From contig NZ_LMTI01000005.1 in the NCBI RefSeq assembly GCF_001510665.1, positions 418,583-482,582 on the forward strand: a DNA stretch of 64,000 nt, written 5' to 3'. Below, in pieces: positions 7,524 to 15,687 of the stretch. The translations under genes and the position numbers were made by a program. How positions within the stretch are numbered: the first letter of the stretch is position 1; every line of letters begins with the position of its first letter. The notes under the pieces are model-generated. The model made no database searches and had not been told where the DNA came from. It was given only the letters and a program-made list of their open reading frames with translations. The stretch is from Bacillus sp. FJAT-27445. GTDB taxonomy: Bacteria > Bacillota > Bacilli > Bacillales > Cytobacillaceae.

Positions 7524-7985
7524 ATGGAAAGCACAAACAATGCTGTGAATCAACCTCAAGACACTCAAACTGGAAGCAATACCAAAACTGAAACAATCAA
7601 ACGCTCCATAGCTGGAGGGATTATCGGAGCCACAATCGGCTATCTTGCAACTCCGGAAAATGGCAAGAAAGTAATGGAAGTTGTAAATGCAGATAGCCTT
7701 AAAACCAAGGGCTCTGATTTAGGCGGTACAGTTAAGGAAAAATCAAAGAAAGCCTTATCAAGTGTTAAAACAACCGCAGGCAAGGTTTTTGGCAAAAAAG
7801 AATCCTCTCGATCCAATAGCAGTTCAACTGTTCAAGCAAACGACGGTAAAGGCGGAATATCGGAAACTGAGAAATTAAATCAACGTTTGGACAAATTGGA
7901 GGAGATGTTAAATAATTTCATTCACTCCAAAGACAGCAAGAATGACCGGAAAAAGGACAGCAGTTCTGAATACAATGCCGGATAA
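7524..7985 (+). CDS. gvpT: Gas vesicle protein GvpT
   Basis: A 153-residue protein. After a polar 25-residue start comes a glycine-rich hydrophobic segment SIAGGIIGATIGYLATPENG (residues 29-48) of the YtxH type, which may insert into a membrane or pack on the vesicle surface. A basic, serine-rich middle follows, then a short coiled coil LNQRLDKLEEMLNNFI. ATG 7524 follows TAGGAGG. It shares the glycine segment and coiled coil with the broken gvpP (2297) and with the larger protein at 8042, so the cluster has three paralogues of this design. Molecular role unknown. Confidence 0.82.
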   Translation: MESTNNAVNQPQDTQTGSNTKTETIKRSIAGGIIGATIGYLATPENGKKVMEVVNADSLKTKGSDLGGTVKEKSKKALSSVKTTAGKVFGKKESSRSNSSSTVQANDGKGGISETEKLNQRLDKLEEMLNNFIHSKDSKNDRKKDSSSEYNAG

Positions 7986-8041
7986 ATTTCATAGAAAATG
8001 AAAATTAGTCCAATATAAATCTATTTATTGGAGGGTATAAA

Positions 8042-9568
8042 ATGAAAGAAGAAAAAAACAATCAAGACCTAACAACTGAGAATCTAAAAGATGATACCCA
8101 AGAAAGTGGCAAAGTGGGAACTGAAGATAAAACGAAAGAAAACAAAACGAATGAAAACCAAACAAATGAGAGCCAGTCAAATGAGCAATCTGCCGAATCA
8201 AAAAGATTGATGAGCAGTTCGTTAACCCGGTCATTGGCCGGGGGTGCAATTGGTGCTGCCATTGGATATATCGCTACACCAGAGAACAGCAAGAAAGTTA
8301 AGGACAGCATCACTGAAAATGTCTCGGAATTAGGGAGTGCAGCCAAGGATAGTTCCAAGAAAGCACTGGATACCGTAAAGAAATCTGCCTCCAAGTTAAT
8401 GAATAAAAACGAGGGAAACTCCGAAAATGGTTCTTTGAGTGATCGTCTTGAGAAAATGGAAGAAATGTTCGGAAAATTATTTAAGGGCAAAAACAGTGAT
8501 TCGCAAGAAGAAGGGACCAATCAAAACAGCTCCGAGTCAGGTAAGTTGGCTGGAGAAAATGGTAATTCATCGAAAGATTCCGGCTTAACCGGTTCAGATA
8601 GCCAAAGCGATACCTTTGGGCAGGATGAAAACAGCTTTACTGAGACAAGACTGATCGGACCGGGTAGTAATGAGAGTTCTTCAGTCGATGACGAGAAAGA
8701 GCCGGTCGATCGACAGCCTGAAAACAACTCAGAAACAGAAACAGAAAGAAATGAAAGCGACGATTTAAAAGCACAAAATCAAAAGATAAAAGAACGCCTG
8801 GATAAAATAGAGAGTTTGTTACTTAATCTTCTAGAGGAAGAGAATATCGGATCGAAAAGCGAACAAGAAACCTCTGATCAAGATTCGGATATAGCCAGCG
8901 GTGATGAACAAGACGATTCAGAAGACAGATCAGAAGATTCCTTAACAGCCGCTTCTTCCCAGGGAGATCAGGAAGACGGATCAGCCAGCACTGAGGAAAG
9001 CAATTCAACCACAGGGAATCTAGACGAAGAAACAGCTGATTCATCAGAGGACGAGGAAGAAGACGAAGAAACAGAAGATACTCCTGAGGACGAGGAAGAA
9101 GACGAAGAAACAGAAGATACCCCTGAGGATGGGGAAAAAGACGAAGAAACAGAAGATACTCCAGAGGACGAGGAAGAAGACGAAGAAACAGAAGATACTC
9201 TTGAGAACGAGGAAGAAGACGAAGAAACAGAAGATACTCATGAGGACGAGGAGGAAGACGAAGAGACAGAAGATAATCCGGAGGACGAGGAGGAAGACGA
9301 AGAAACAGAAGATAATCCGGAGGACGAGGAGGAAGACGAAGAATCAGAGGATACCTCTGAGGACGAGAAAGAAGAACAACAAGAACCAAAAGAGCAAAAT
9401 GGAAAATCAAGCAGCAATAGTAAAGGTGCTACAACCAAAAACACAGGCAGCAAAAAGGGCAGGCCGGCAAAAAACTCAAGTAAAAAAAATACTCCCAAAG
9501 AAAAATACACTGTGCTTCAAGAGGAAGAGGATACTTATCTATTAAATGGGCTAAAGAGGGATGAGTAA
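8042..9568 (+). CDS. Long GvpT-like protein with acidic 13-residue repeats
   Basis: A 508-residue protein. Residues 1-55 are polar and rich in T/N/E; 60-85 hold the GvpP/GvpT-type segment SLAGGAIGAAIGYIATPENS; a coiled coil (LSDRLEKMEEMFGKLF) follows near 130; a second (IKERLDKIESLLLNLLEEEN) lies near 245-265. Residues 336-439 are eight 13-residue acidic units of the form EDEEEDEETEDTP. The C-terminus turns basic (KKGRPAKNSSKK) and ends LLNGLKRDE. ATG 8042 follows TTGGAGGG. It sits between gvpT and gvpU, so it looks like a gvpT duplication that gained a disordered, polyanionic tail. It could coat vesicles, bind cations or keep them apart; that is inference. Confidence 0.8.
   Translation: MKEEKNNQDLTTENLKDDTQESGKVGTEDKTKENKTNENQTNESQSNEQSAESKRLMSSSLTRSLAGGAIGAAIGYIATPENSKKVKDSITENVSELGSAAKDSSKKALDTVKKSASKLMNKNEGNSENGSLSDRLEKMEEMFGKLFKGKNSDSQEEGTNQNSSESGKLAGENGNSSKDSGLTGSDSQSDTFGQDENSFTETRLIGPGSNESSSVDDEKEPVDRQPENNSETETERNESDDLKAQNQKIKERLDKIESLLLNLLEEENIGSKSEQETSDQDSDIASGDEQDDSEDRSEDSLTAASSQGDQEDGSASTEESNSTTGNLDEETADSSEDEEEDEETEDTPEDEEEDEETEDTPEDGEKDEETEDTPEDEEEDEETEDTLENEEEDEETEDTHEDEEEDEETEDNPEDEEEDEETEDNPEDEEEDEESEDTSEDEKEEQQEPKEQNGKSSSNSKGATTKNTGSKKGRPAKNSSKKNTPKEKYTVLQEEEDTYLLNGLKRDE
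9047..9358 (+). repeat. Eight tandem 39-bp repeats coding for acidic units
   Basis: Units of 39 bases starting at 9047, 9086, 9125, 9164, 9203, 9242, 9281 and 9320, with a partial ninth at 9359. Consensus residues are EDEEEDEETEDTP; unit 3 reads EDGEKDEE, unit 5 starts EN, units 6-7 have DNP, unit 8 has ES. The in-frame period means copy-number changes would not break the protein. Confidence 0.95.
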
Positions 9569-9569
9569 G

Positions 9570-9974
9570 ATGAGTAATCAATCCGAACCGCGGAAAGATA
9601 ATGTTCTTGAGGTATTTGTACAAGCCGCCAATAAACACAATTACAATCTGGATATTACGTTGAACGTAAAGGGAGCAGTCATTACAGGCACTTTGGTTTC
9701 GGCCAAGGAATATTTCGAGTCACTGAGCCAGGCGTTTGAGGATGGTGGAGATATAGCAGAAAAATTGAGTGACATGCTGATAAATGCTGGAGAAGCCGCT
9801 GATTCTGATGCCAACAATACAGCTAATTTTATTCATTTAACAAACACAAGAGTTTATTGTGGGGACAGCAAATCTACCCCTTCAAAAGGTGAGTTTCTTT
9901 GGAGAGGCAAATTGAGTGAGATAGATGGGTTTTTCCTTGGCAGAGTAGTAGATGGTAATTCTAAGAGCAATTAG
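9570..9974 (+). CDS. gvpU: Gas vesicle protein GvpU
   Basis: About 134 residues with the GvpU core NVLEVFVQAANKHNYNLDITLNVKGAVITGTL, followed by SAKEYFESLSQAF and a conserved FIHLTNTRVYCGD strand near the end. Two starts are possible: ATG 9561, which abuts AAAGAGGG with no spacing and overlaps the preceding stop, and ATG 9570 with a 9-base spacing, which is preferred. GvpU is the last gene of the P. megaterium cluster; in that species it has been linked to vesicle clustering. A strong terminator follows, closing the operon. Confidence 0.88.
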   Translation: MSNQSEPRKDNVLEVFVQAANKHNYNLDITLNVKGAVITGTLVSAKEYFESLSQAFEDGGDIAEKLSDMLINAGEAADSDANNTANFIHLTNTRVYCGDSKSTPSKGEFLWRGKLSEIDGFFLGRVVDGNSKSN

Positions 9975-10073
9975 ATTCAATTCTGCCGGGAGGGTATCAG
10001 CCCATTCCCTGTTGGCCGAGCCACTAAACAAAAGGCAGGTAATACTGAACAGGCCAAGGCAGTTTACATTTTT

Positions 10074-10122
10074 AAGGGGGTTGTCCCAAAGGTCGTTGAC
10101 CATTAGGGACAACCTTTGTTTT
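10074..10122 (+). terminator. Terminator of the gas vesicle operon
   Basis: GGTTGTCCC (10079-10087) pairs with GGGACAACC (10106-10114), with an inner GGTC/GACC pair, followed by a T-rich run. Confidence 0.85.
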
Positions 10123-10352
10123 TGTTTCTCCAAATTTGGTTTTGGGTTGTTATCTGTTATTTCCTCCTGAGCGCGACCACGTTGTTTTCAAGGAGGCATA
10201 GCTGCCGATGGCAGGTAGCCGTAAAACCAGGAATTAAATCCAATTAACTGTGTGGGGCAGCCCTTTCTAGTGATGCTTGGATCAATCCGAATAATTGAGA
10301 AGGGTGCACCTCAATCCATCTTATAGCTGCCGGAATCGATTCAATAAGCCGC
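10123..10352. other. No gene recognised
   Basis: About 230 bases between the gas vesicle terminator and the 3' end of a convergent MarR gene. No conserved coding sequence, RNA or strong hairpin is seen. Confidence 0.5.
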
Positions 10353-10793
10353 TTAATCAAAAAACAATTTCTCCCTAAGGATATCCAGAGCCCGTTCGAT
10401 TTCCTCCAGGTCTTCATTCGAAGCATGCACGATCCGATCTTCAAATCGTGCTTCAATCATCGCAAAAGCATCGCTCATCATGGCTTCTCCGTCTTTAGAG
10501 AGGCGGATGAATTGTTTTCTCCGATCTTCACTATCATGAATCTTTTCAATTAAGTTTTTTTCGCTTAATTTTTTCAGCTCCCGGCTGGTGTTCGGCATGG
10601 ACATGTTCTGGCAGTCATTGATTTCACTTGGGGTAACCGGTTGGCTGACGGCGATATATTCGAGAATGTTATATTGAACTTGCGAAATCGAATCGGGTTT
10701 CGCATTTTTTGTTAGTTCATACGTAACCCGATGAACGGAACTTGTAAAGGATACAACCTTTTGGAAAAGAACCCTTTTGTCCACTGTCCTCAC
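10353..10793 (-). CDS. MarR-family repressor, divergent from a flavodoxin-fold reductase
   Basis: A 146-residue MarR protein: N-terminal dimer helices, a helix-turn-helix at about residues 60-85 (TPSEINDCQNMSMPNTSRELKKLSEKNLIEK), a wing with the conserved DSEDRRKQFIRLS, and C-terminal dimer helices. GTG 10793 is taken as start; GTG 10784 is an alternative. It is transcribed divergently from the reductase at 10904, and the 110-base gap holds three ATAAC/TTATC-type palindromes. That arrangement suggests autoregulation and repression of the reductase, with a quinone or electrophile as inducer by analogy to MarR/DUF24 pairs. Confidence 0.87.
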   Translation of the reverse strand: MRTVDKRVLFQKVVSFTSSVHRVTYELTKNAKPDSISQVQYNILEYIAVSQPVTPSEINDCQNMSMPNTSRELKKLSEKNLIEKIHDSEDRRKQFIRLSKDGEAMMSDAFAMIEARFEDRIVHASNEDLEEIERALDILREKLFFD

Positions 10794-10804
10794 CTCTCAT
10801 AAAA

Positions 10805-10885
10805 GATAACAAATTTGTTATCCGAAAACAATTATCAATTGATAATTAAATCCTGAGGTGCTATAATTTAGTTATCTAATGATAA
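10805..10885. promoter_or_regulatory. Promoter with three palindromic operator sites
   Basis: Site 1 GATAACAAATTTGTTATC (10805-10822) and site 2 AATTATCAATTGATAATT (10830-10847) are perfect palindromes 25 bases apart; site 3 TTATCTAATGATAA (10872-10885) is similar. A sigma-A promoter for the rightward reductase gene reads TTGATA (10839-10844), 17 bases, TATAAT (10862-10867). Site 2 covers the -35 box and site 3 lies just after the -10 box. Confidence 0.8.
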
Positions 10886-10903
10886 TTAAAGGGGTGCTGT
10901 CTT

Positions 10904-11491
10904 TTGAACATGCTAATCATTTTTACTTACCCCAATCATAACAGTTTGAATTATGCCTTTTTGGAAAAAGTCCTTAAAGGCAGCGAGGAAAATGCAAACA
11001 TCAAGGAAATTCAAGTCCTCGATTTATACGAGGAGGGCTTCAACCCGCTACTCGTTTTCAATGAGCAAAAGCGTAGACGTGATATGCACAAGGATCCTGG
11101 AATAGAAAAATACAGGAAGCAGCTGACATGGGCAGACAAAATTGTCTTCATCTATCCGATTTGGTGGGGAAGGCCGCCCGCCATGCTTCTTGGCTACATC
11201 GACCAATTATTCGCGTCAAATTTCGCATATAAAGATAATAAGGGCTATTTTCCGGAAGGGTTGCTGAAGGGAAAGTCAGTCGTGTGCGTGTCGACCATGA
11301 AGGGGCCGACCCTCTATCCATTCCTCTGGCTCAATAACGCGCATAAGATTCTCATGAAACGGGCCCTGTTCAATTTCGTCGGGATCAAGAAGGTGAAGTT
11401 TTTTGAATTCGGGAACATGGAAAACCTTAACGGGAACCAGGCGAAGAAAATGGAGAAGGTCTACAAGTATTTTAAAAAAGTAGCCAACTAA
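10904..11491 (+). CDS. NAD(P)H-dependent flavodoxin-fold oxidoreductase (Kef-F/YwrO/MdaB type)
   Basis: 195 residues with a flavodoxin-like fold: MNMLIIFTYPNHNSLNYAFL forms the FMN phosphate loop, KIVFIYPIWWGRPPAMLLGYIDQLF is the signature of the NQO1/KefF/MdaB family, and a second FMN/substrate loop follows (GLLKGKSVVCVSTMKGPTL). Such enzymes carry out two-electron reduction of quinones and nitro compounds in the cytosol. TTG 10904 follows AAAGGGGTGCTG. It is driven by the promoter at 10839-10867 and probably controlled by the divergent MarR protein. Confidence 0.88.
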   Translation: MNMLIIFTYPNHNSLNYAFLEKVLKGSEENANIKEIQVLDLYEEGFNPLLVFNEQKRRRDMHKDPGIEKYRKQLTWADKIVFIYPIWWGRPPAMLLGYIDQLFASNFAYKDNKGYFPEGLLKGKSVVCVSTMKGPTLYPFLWLNNAHKILMKRALFNFVGIKKVKFFEFGNMENLNGNQAKKMEKVYKYFKKVAN

Positions 11492-12219
11492 TAGAACCAT
11501 TTGAAATCACGGTTTTATAATGAGGAGATGATTGGGGGAAATTGATTTCCTCCCAATCCTAAATTGAGATGAAGGGCGTATCATTATAAAAAAATGAGGG
11601 AGTCAAATTGGCATGCTGTTACCATAGAGTACTTCATAGATAACTACAGGATATATATTACAAGACCCGGTTGATAGTTAGCCGGGTGTATTTTTTGTAT
11701 CAAACTCATTTTTGCCATGGGGTCCTGGCCCAGTTAAACATGAGAATCTGTGAAAAGGCTGGGATGGATATTAGTTATACTTGGTCAAAGGTCTGGCAGC
11801 GCTGTATAGAAACGGCATGGACTTAAAGGTTAAGGATTTCTGGTGCGCACCTCGGCAGTGTGAAGTTAATCCCTAGGAAATCAGGACGTTTCGACTAAGC
11901 TGGTGGCCAGGTTGATTGCCTACCCTAATTTATTGTAAATAACAATTATTCCAATATAGTTAAAATATACCAGTGTTTTATTTTATTTGAGACTTTAATT
12001 ATGAATAGACAAAAAAGAAATGGCTAAAACTTTAATAAGAATAGGTTAACGATGCTTCTCAATGAAGGATCGTTTTTCCTTTATGAATGCCTTTTAATAA
12101 GATTTTTCACAAAATTTCAGCTTTTTACTAATCCGGAATTGAAATTGTATAATAATTTGAATCGGGGTAAAAATAGTTTAATTACCAATATATAAGCATT
12201 AATTACGTTCAAAAAAGTG
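11492..12219. other. Long intergenic region with three hairpins, no gene
   Basis: A bulged 12-bp stem at 11529-11557 (GATTGGG...CCCAATC) follows the reductase gene and may terminate it. A second hairpin, ACCCGG (11665-11670) with CCGGGT (11682-11687), is followed by GTATTTTTT and looks like a terminator with no gene. A third, AACGATGCTTC/GAAGGATCGTT (12048-12074) plus T run, also looks like a terminator. The 11700-11940 stretch has no intact frame and may be decayed coding sequence. Confidence 0.5.
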
Positions 12220-12311
12220 TTAACAAATGTGCAAAACCCGTGCTATAATTATTTCGAAATAATAATTGAAATGAAAGCGTTAACCGATGGCCATTGAAAT
12301 GAACGGTTAAC
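12220..12311 (+). promoter_or_regulatory. nupC promoter, cre-like box and inverted repeat
   Basis: TGCTATAAT at 12241-12249 is an extended -10 element; TTAACA (12220-12225) is a possible -35 box 18 bases upstream. TGAAAGCGTTAACC (12272-12285) fits the CcpA catabolite-responsive element consensus except at its last position, and lies downstream of the start point where it would block elongation. GTTAACCG (12279-12286) and CGGTTAAC (12304-12311) form an inverted repeat overlapping it, a possible second operator. Confidence 0.6.
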
Positions 12312-12338
12312 TGCTTGCAAAGATGGGAGTTCAAAATC

Positions 12339-13514
12339 ATGTCAATCATTATAGGAATTTTGGGGATACTTGCACTCATTGGTACTGCCTGGCTTATGTC
12401 AAACGACAAGAAAAATATTAATTTCCGTGCAGTAGGGATCATGCTGGCTGTTCAGCTGTTTATAGCCTGGTTCATGCTCAATACTTCTATAGGAAAGAAA
12501 GTCCTGCAAGCAATCGTTAATGTCTTTAATAAAGTTCTTTCATTCGGTAACGAAGGGATAGCTTTCGTATTCGGTGACCTCGCAGGGAAAAACTATTTCT
12601 TTGTTAACGTATTAATGATGATTGTTTTCGTCTCAGCATTGCTTTCAATTTTGACGTATACAAGAATTTTGCCGCTGGCCATTAAATACATCGGCGGTGC
12701 AGTTGCTAAAATAACCGGACTTCCGAAAATTGAGTCGTTTGTAGCGGTAAACTCAATGGTTTTCGGTGATACAACTGCAATCCTGTCTGTAAAATCGCAA
12801 ATTCACAAACTTTCGCCAAACCGTCTCTTTATCGTTGTCACATCATCTCTGGTTGCTGTATCCTGCTCGATATTAGGCGCTTACATGCAGATGATTCCTG
12901 CAGAGTTTGTTCTGGTCGCGTTACCGATTAACATCTTCTCCGGTTTGATTCTTTCTTCAATGGTTAGCCCAGTGCCGAAAGAAGAAGACGATGATATTGA
13001 TATTAAAGAAATGATTCCCGAAAAATCACTGTTCGAAGCAATCGGGAACGGTACATTAATCGGAGGAAAAACAGCATTAATTGTCGGCGCGATGCTCATC
13101 ACGTATATTGGCTTGCTGGCGATGGTCAACTTTGTATTAGAAAACTTAGTGGGCATGACATTCCAGGAAATTGTAGGTTATATCTTTGCCCCAGTCGCAT
13201 TCATTATGGGGATTCCAGCGTCTGAGATTGTCAGGTCAGGCTCCGTAATGGGAACAAAGGTAGCTGCCAATGAATTCGTGGCCATGCTTGATTTTATGAA
13301 AATCATTCCTGAAATGAGCCCGAAAACTGTCGGGATTGTCTCAGCATTCCTTGTTTCCTTCGCCAACTTCTCTTCCATCGGAATTGTCCTCGGAACTGTA
13401 CAAGCTATCAATGGCGAACAGGCAAGCAGATTGGCTAAGGTTGGTTTAAAGGTATTGTTAGTCGCTACCATGGGGTCAGTCCTAACTGGTACGATTGTTG
13501 GATTGTTCCTGTAA
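12339..13514 (+). CDS. NupC-family concentrative nucleoside transporter
   Basis: 391 residues with the CNT layout: three N-terminal membrane segments, then NVLMMIVFVSALLSILTY, the hallmark VAVNSMVFGDTTAILSVKSQ, and the Gate and C-terminal domains (NGTLIGGKTALIVGAMLITYIGLL; GIPASEIVRSGSVMGTKVAANEFVA; FLVSFANFSSIGIVLG). It imports nucleosides with protons or sodium. ATG 12339 is chosen over the in-frame 12315 codon because GATGGGAG lies 9 bases upstream and the membrane segment then starts at once. The Glu-Ser-Phe and Ser-Glu-Ile motifs bind the nucleoside ribose in the family. The cre-like box upstream suggests glucose repression. Confidence 0.92.
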   Translation: MSIIIGILGILALIGTAWLMSNDKKNINFRAVGIMLAVQLFIAWFMLNTSIGKKVLQAIVNVFNKVLSFGNEGIAFVFGDLAGKNYFFVNVLMMIVFVSALLSILTYTRILPLAIKYIGGAVAKITGLPKIESFVAVNSMVFGDTTAILSVKSQIHKLSPNRLFIVVTSSLVAVSCSILGAYMQMIPAEFVLVALPINIFSGLILSSMVSPVPKEEDDDIDIKEMIPEKSLFEAIGNGTLIGGKTALIVGAMLITYIGLLAMVNFVLENLVGMTFQEIVGYIFAPVAFIMGIPASEIVRSGSVMGTKVAANEFVAMLDFMKIIPEMSPKTVGIVSAFLVSFANFSSIGIVLGTVQAINGEQASRLAKVGLKVLLVATMGSVLTGTIVGLFL

Positions 13515-13528
13515 TATGAAAAAGTTCA

Positions 13529-13566
13529 GCCCTCTTCGGCAAGTTAATGCTGAAGGGGGTTTTTAT
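13529..13566 (+). terminator. Terminator after the nucleoside transporter
   Basis: CCCTCTTCGGCA (13530-13541) pairs with TGCTGAAGGGGG (13548-13559), followed by TTTTT. Confidence 0.8.
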
Positions 13567-13728
13567 TGTCCTTAAAAAAATCGGACTGTATGGAGAACGT
13601 AGAAGTTCGTTTGAACTATGAAGAAGAAATACCATGGACCTCAATATTATTGTGCTGATGTCATCCGCAGCTTGCCCATTTAGACTTTTTTTGAGTTATA
13701 GACAGCGTCATCTGCTCAATATACTGCT

Positions 13729-14514
13729 CTAGAGTGTTTTTATCTTTTTAGCAATGATGTCTGTTGCTTTTTTCGGATTTAAACGATATAAGAAGTCCAT
13801 TATTTTGGCATCGTTCCCGGCTAATACCCGGTATTTTTTATTTTCCATCCCTTTAATAATGATGGCGGCTGCTGCATTCGCACTGAGCAACTTATAGGAA
13901 TGGCTCTGAACTCCGTCTGCATTAATTCCGGAATTTCGGACGAGGTTCGTATCGACTCCACCAGGAAAGACGACCGTTACACCAACATTGGTGTCTCTAA
14001 GCTCTAAATGAAGGCCTTCAGTTAACATTTTGACAGCAGCTTTTGAAGCTGTATAAATCGATTGAAGCGGCACGGGAAGAAATCCGCCCATGCTTGATAC
14101 ATTTGTAATGTAGGCTTCTGGCCGTTCTAAAAGGTATGGCAAAAACGATTTGCACATATAAAGCGTCCCATAAAAGTTGACATCTATGACCTTTTGAATT
14201 TGTTCATAATTTAAATCATTCACGCTGCGGAAGTGCTGAAGAATTCCCGCATTATTAATGATCCCATCTATGCACCCATGTATGGCGATGATTTCTTCCG
14301 GCAATTTTTCCACATCATCTCTGTTTGCTATATTAGCCATGTGTATCGAAATCTTATCCCCATAGACTGTTGCTAACGACTTTGTTTCCTCTAGCCCGGA
14401 TTTATGGATGATGGCTGCGACTCTAGCTCCTTTTTCTAGAAGTTGGCGAACAAGCTCTCTCCCAATCCCGCCACCAGCACCTGTTACAACAATAACTTTA
14501 TTGAGTACTTTCAT
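13729..14514 (-). CDS. Short-chain dehydrogenase/reductase
   Basis: 261 residues of classical SDR type. The NAD(P) loop is TGAGGGIG near residue 12, NNAG follows at about 85, and the catalytic Ser-Tyr-Lys reads NVSSMGG...SIYTASKAAV (YxxxK). The FPGGVDTNL block matches SDRs of the sterol/fatty-acyl reductase type. ATG 14514 is chosen because CGGAGGAAT lies just upstream; a longer frame from 14538 lacks a site. The substrate cannot be read. It stands alone, with a 180-base gap to the next gene. Confidence 0.88.
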   Translation of the reverse strand: MKVLNKVIVVTGAGGGIGRELVRQLLEKGARVAAIIHKSGLEETKSLATVYGDKISIHMANIANRDDVEKLPEEIIAIHGCIDGIINNAGILQHFRSVNDLNYEQIQKVIDVNFYGTLYMCKSFLPYLLERPEAYITNVSSMGGFLPVPLQSIYTASKAAVKMLTEGLHLELRDTNVGVTVVFPGGVDTNLVRNSGINADGVQSHSYKLLSANAAAAIIIKGMENKKYRVLAGNDAKIMDFLYRLNPKKATDIIAKKIKTL

Positions 14515-14640
14515 ACTATTCCTCCGAATAACTGTCATGAAAAATTCAACCTTTTAAATATTCATATGTTAGTTAAGTGGATGAAATTCTTTTTAGATTT
14601 CTGGGTAGGGTGAGTGCCGATAATTTGTATTCCATCATAT

Positions 14641-14674
14641 AAAAAAGACCGCTTCGCGATATACGAAACGGTCT
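14641..14674 (-). terminator. Terminator of the membrane-protein gene
   Basis: AGACCG (14646-14651) and CGGTCT (14669-14674) with internal CTTCG/CGAAA pairing; on the minus strand the stem is followed by a T run (14641-14646). Confidence 0.8.
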
Positions 14675-14696
14675 ATTTCTATTTCTTATTACTCAA

Positions 14697-15467
14697 TTAA
14701 GAAGAAAGCATACCCAATAGAACTACAATCACAGTTAATATTATTGCAATCAGGCTATACAAGAGAACAGCCAAAGAAAAGTTCTTTCTAGGGCTATCTG
14801 GTCCAAATCCCCAAACCAATAATAAAATAAAATTCACAATAGGAATCCCGAGTAAAAAAATAGTCCAAAACCACTTTCCCACAGACAAATGCTTATTTAC
14901 CAATGTATGTTTCTCCTCTTCTATTAAATCTGTTGTGTTAACTTCATATACCTGTTCATTTGCAGGAACTTTTTGTTTGTATTGGCTGTATAGATAAAAG
15001 AACCCGGCCACAACAATGAGAAAGGATACATGGTTTGTCCATCCAAACACACCAATGAGTTTTTGAATCATAAGAGTTAATGCTATGGAAGGGCTGCCCA
15101 TAACCAAGAAAGACTTGATATCCCCGGAGAGGGACTGTAATAAAGAAAAAATTGCTCCAATTACGAAAACCAATATGAAAGAATTACAAATGTCTTTCTT
15201 AGTTTTAACGAGTGTTTTTTTCTTATAAAGAATAGCTAGTCCAGAAATGAAAAAAACGAGCCCGAAATAAACCTTCCATCCCCCGCTAGTAAAAGATAAT
15301 GCGGTACTGAACAAATCGGCTCTGGTAAAAGGATACTCAGGAGCTATTCTGGAAAACAACGCATACAAAATACTTGGCAACCATGATGCCGTTAAAACGA
15401 TGCCAAGCACGAAAACGGCTAAACCAATTTTTTCAATAGCGTTTAACGATTTAAAAAATTCTTTCAA
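14697..15467 (-). CDS. Uncharacterised multi-pass membrane protein
   Basis: 256 residues with about seven hydrophobic segments: 15-40 (GLAVFVLGIVLTASWLPS), 65-80, 95-110, 120-140, 145-160, then a polar loop (residues 170-195) and two C-terminal segments (FLLGIPIVNFILLLVWGFG and YSLIAIILTVIVVLLGML). The C-terminal part resembles small Bacillus membrane proteins with a Gly-Pro between two helices. No enzymatic or transport motif is recognised. ATG 15467 has GGAAGTG upstream. It ends at a T-tailed terminator and seems to be a single-gene unit. Confidence 0.7.
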   Translation of the reverse strand: MKEFFKSLNAIEKIGLAVFVLGIVLTASWLPSILYALFSRIAPEYPFTRADLFSTALSFTSGGWKVYFGLVFFISGLAILYKKKTLVKTKKDICNSFILVFVIGAIFSLLQSLSGDIKSFLVMGSPSIALTLMIQKLIGVFGWTNHVSFLIVVAGFFYLYSQYKQKVPANEQVYEVNTTDLIEEEKHTLVNKHLSVGKWFWTIFLLGIPIVNFILLLVWGFGPDSPRKNFSLAVLLYSLIAIILTVIVVLLGMLSS

Positions 15468-15687
15468 CTTTCACACTTCCTAATATAAAATTCTAACTTT
15501 TTAATCATACGAAAGGGCTTAAAAACGGTCAAACTATAAATAATGGAAAAAACTATTGGAGTATATTAATGATCACGCCTTTTTAGCGTTTCATTACTTC
15601 TTCCCCTAGTATTCGAATTCCTTTTCAGTCTTCATATCTTCTACTGTAGGGTATAATAAATCTAGTTTTAACTGAAAAGGAGTCATA

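Noticed and set aside
9047-9358. CRISPR-like array
   Set aside because: The regular spacing is a coding 39-bp tandem repeat with no spacers; no CRISPR array or cas gene is present in the window.
8823-9410. Long minus-strand open frame opposite the acidic repeats
   Set aside because: It is the antisense shadow of the repetitive acidic codons, gives a biased LRLPPRP-type product, and has no ribosome binding site.
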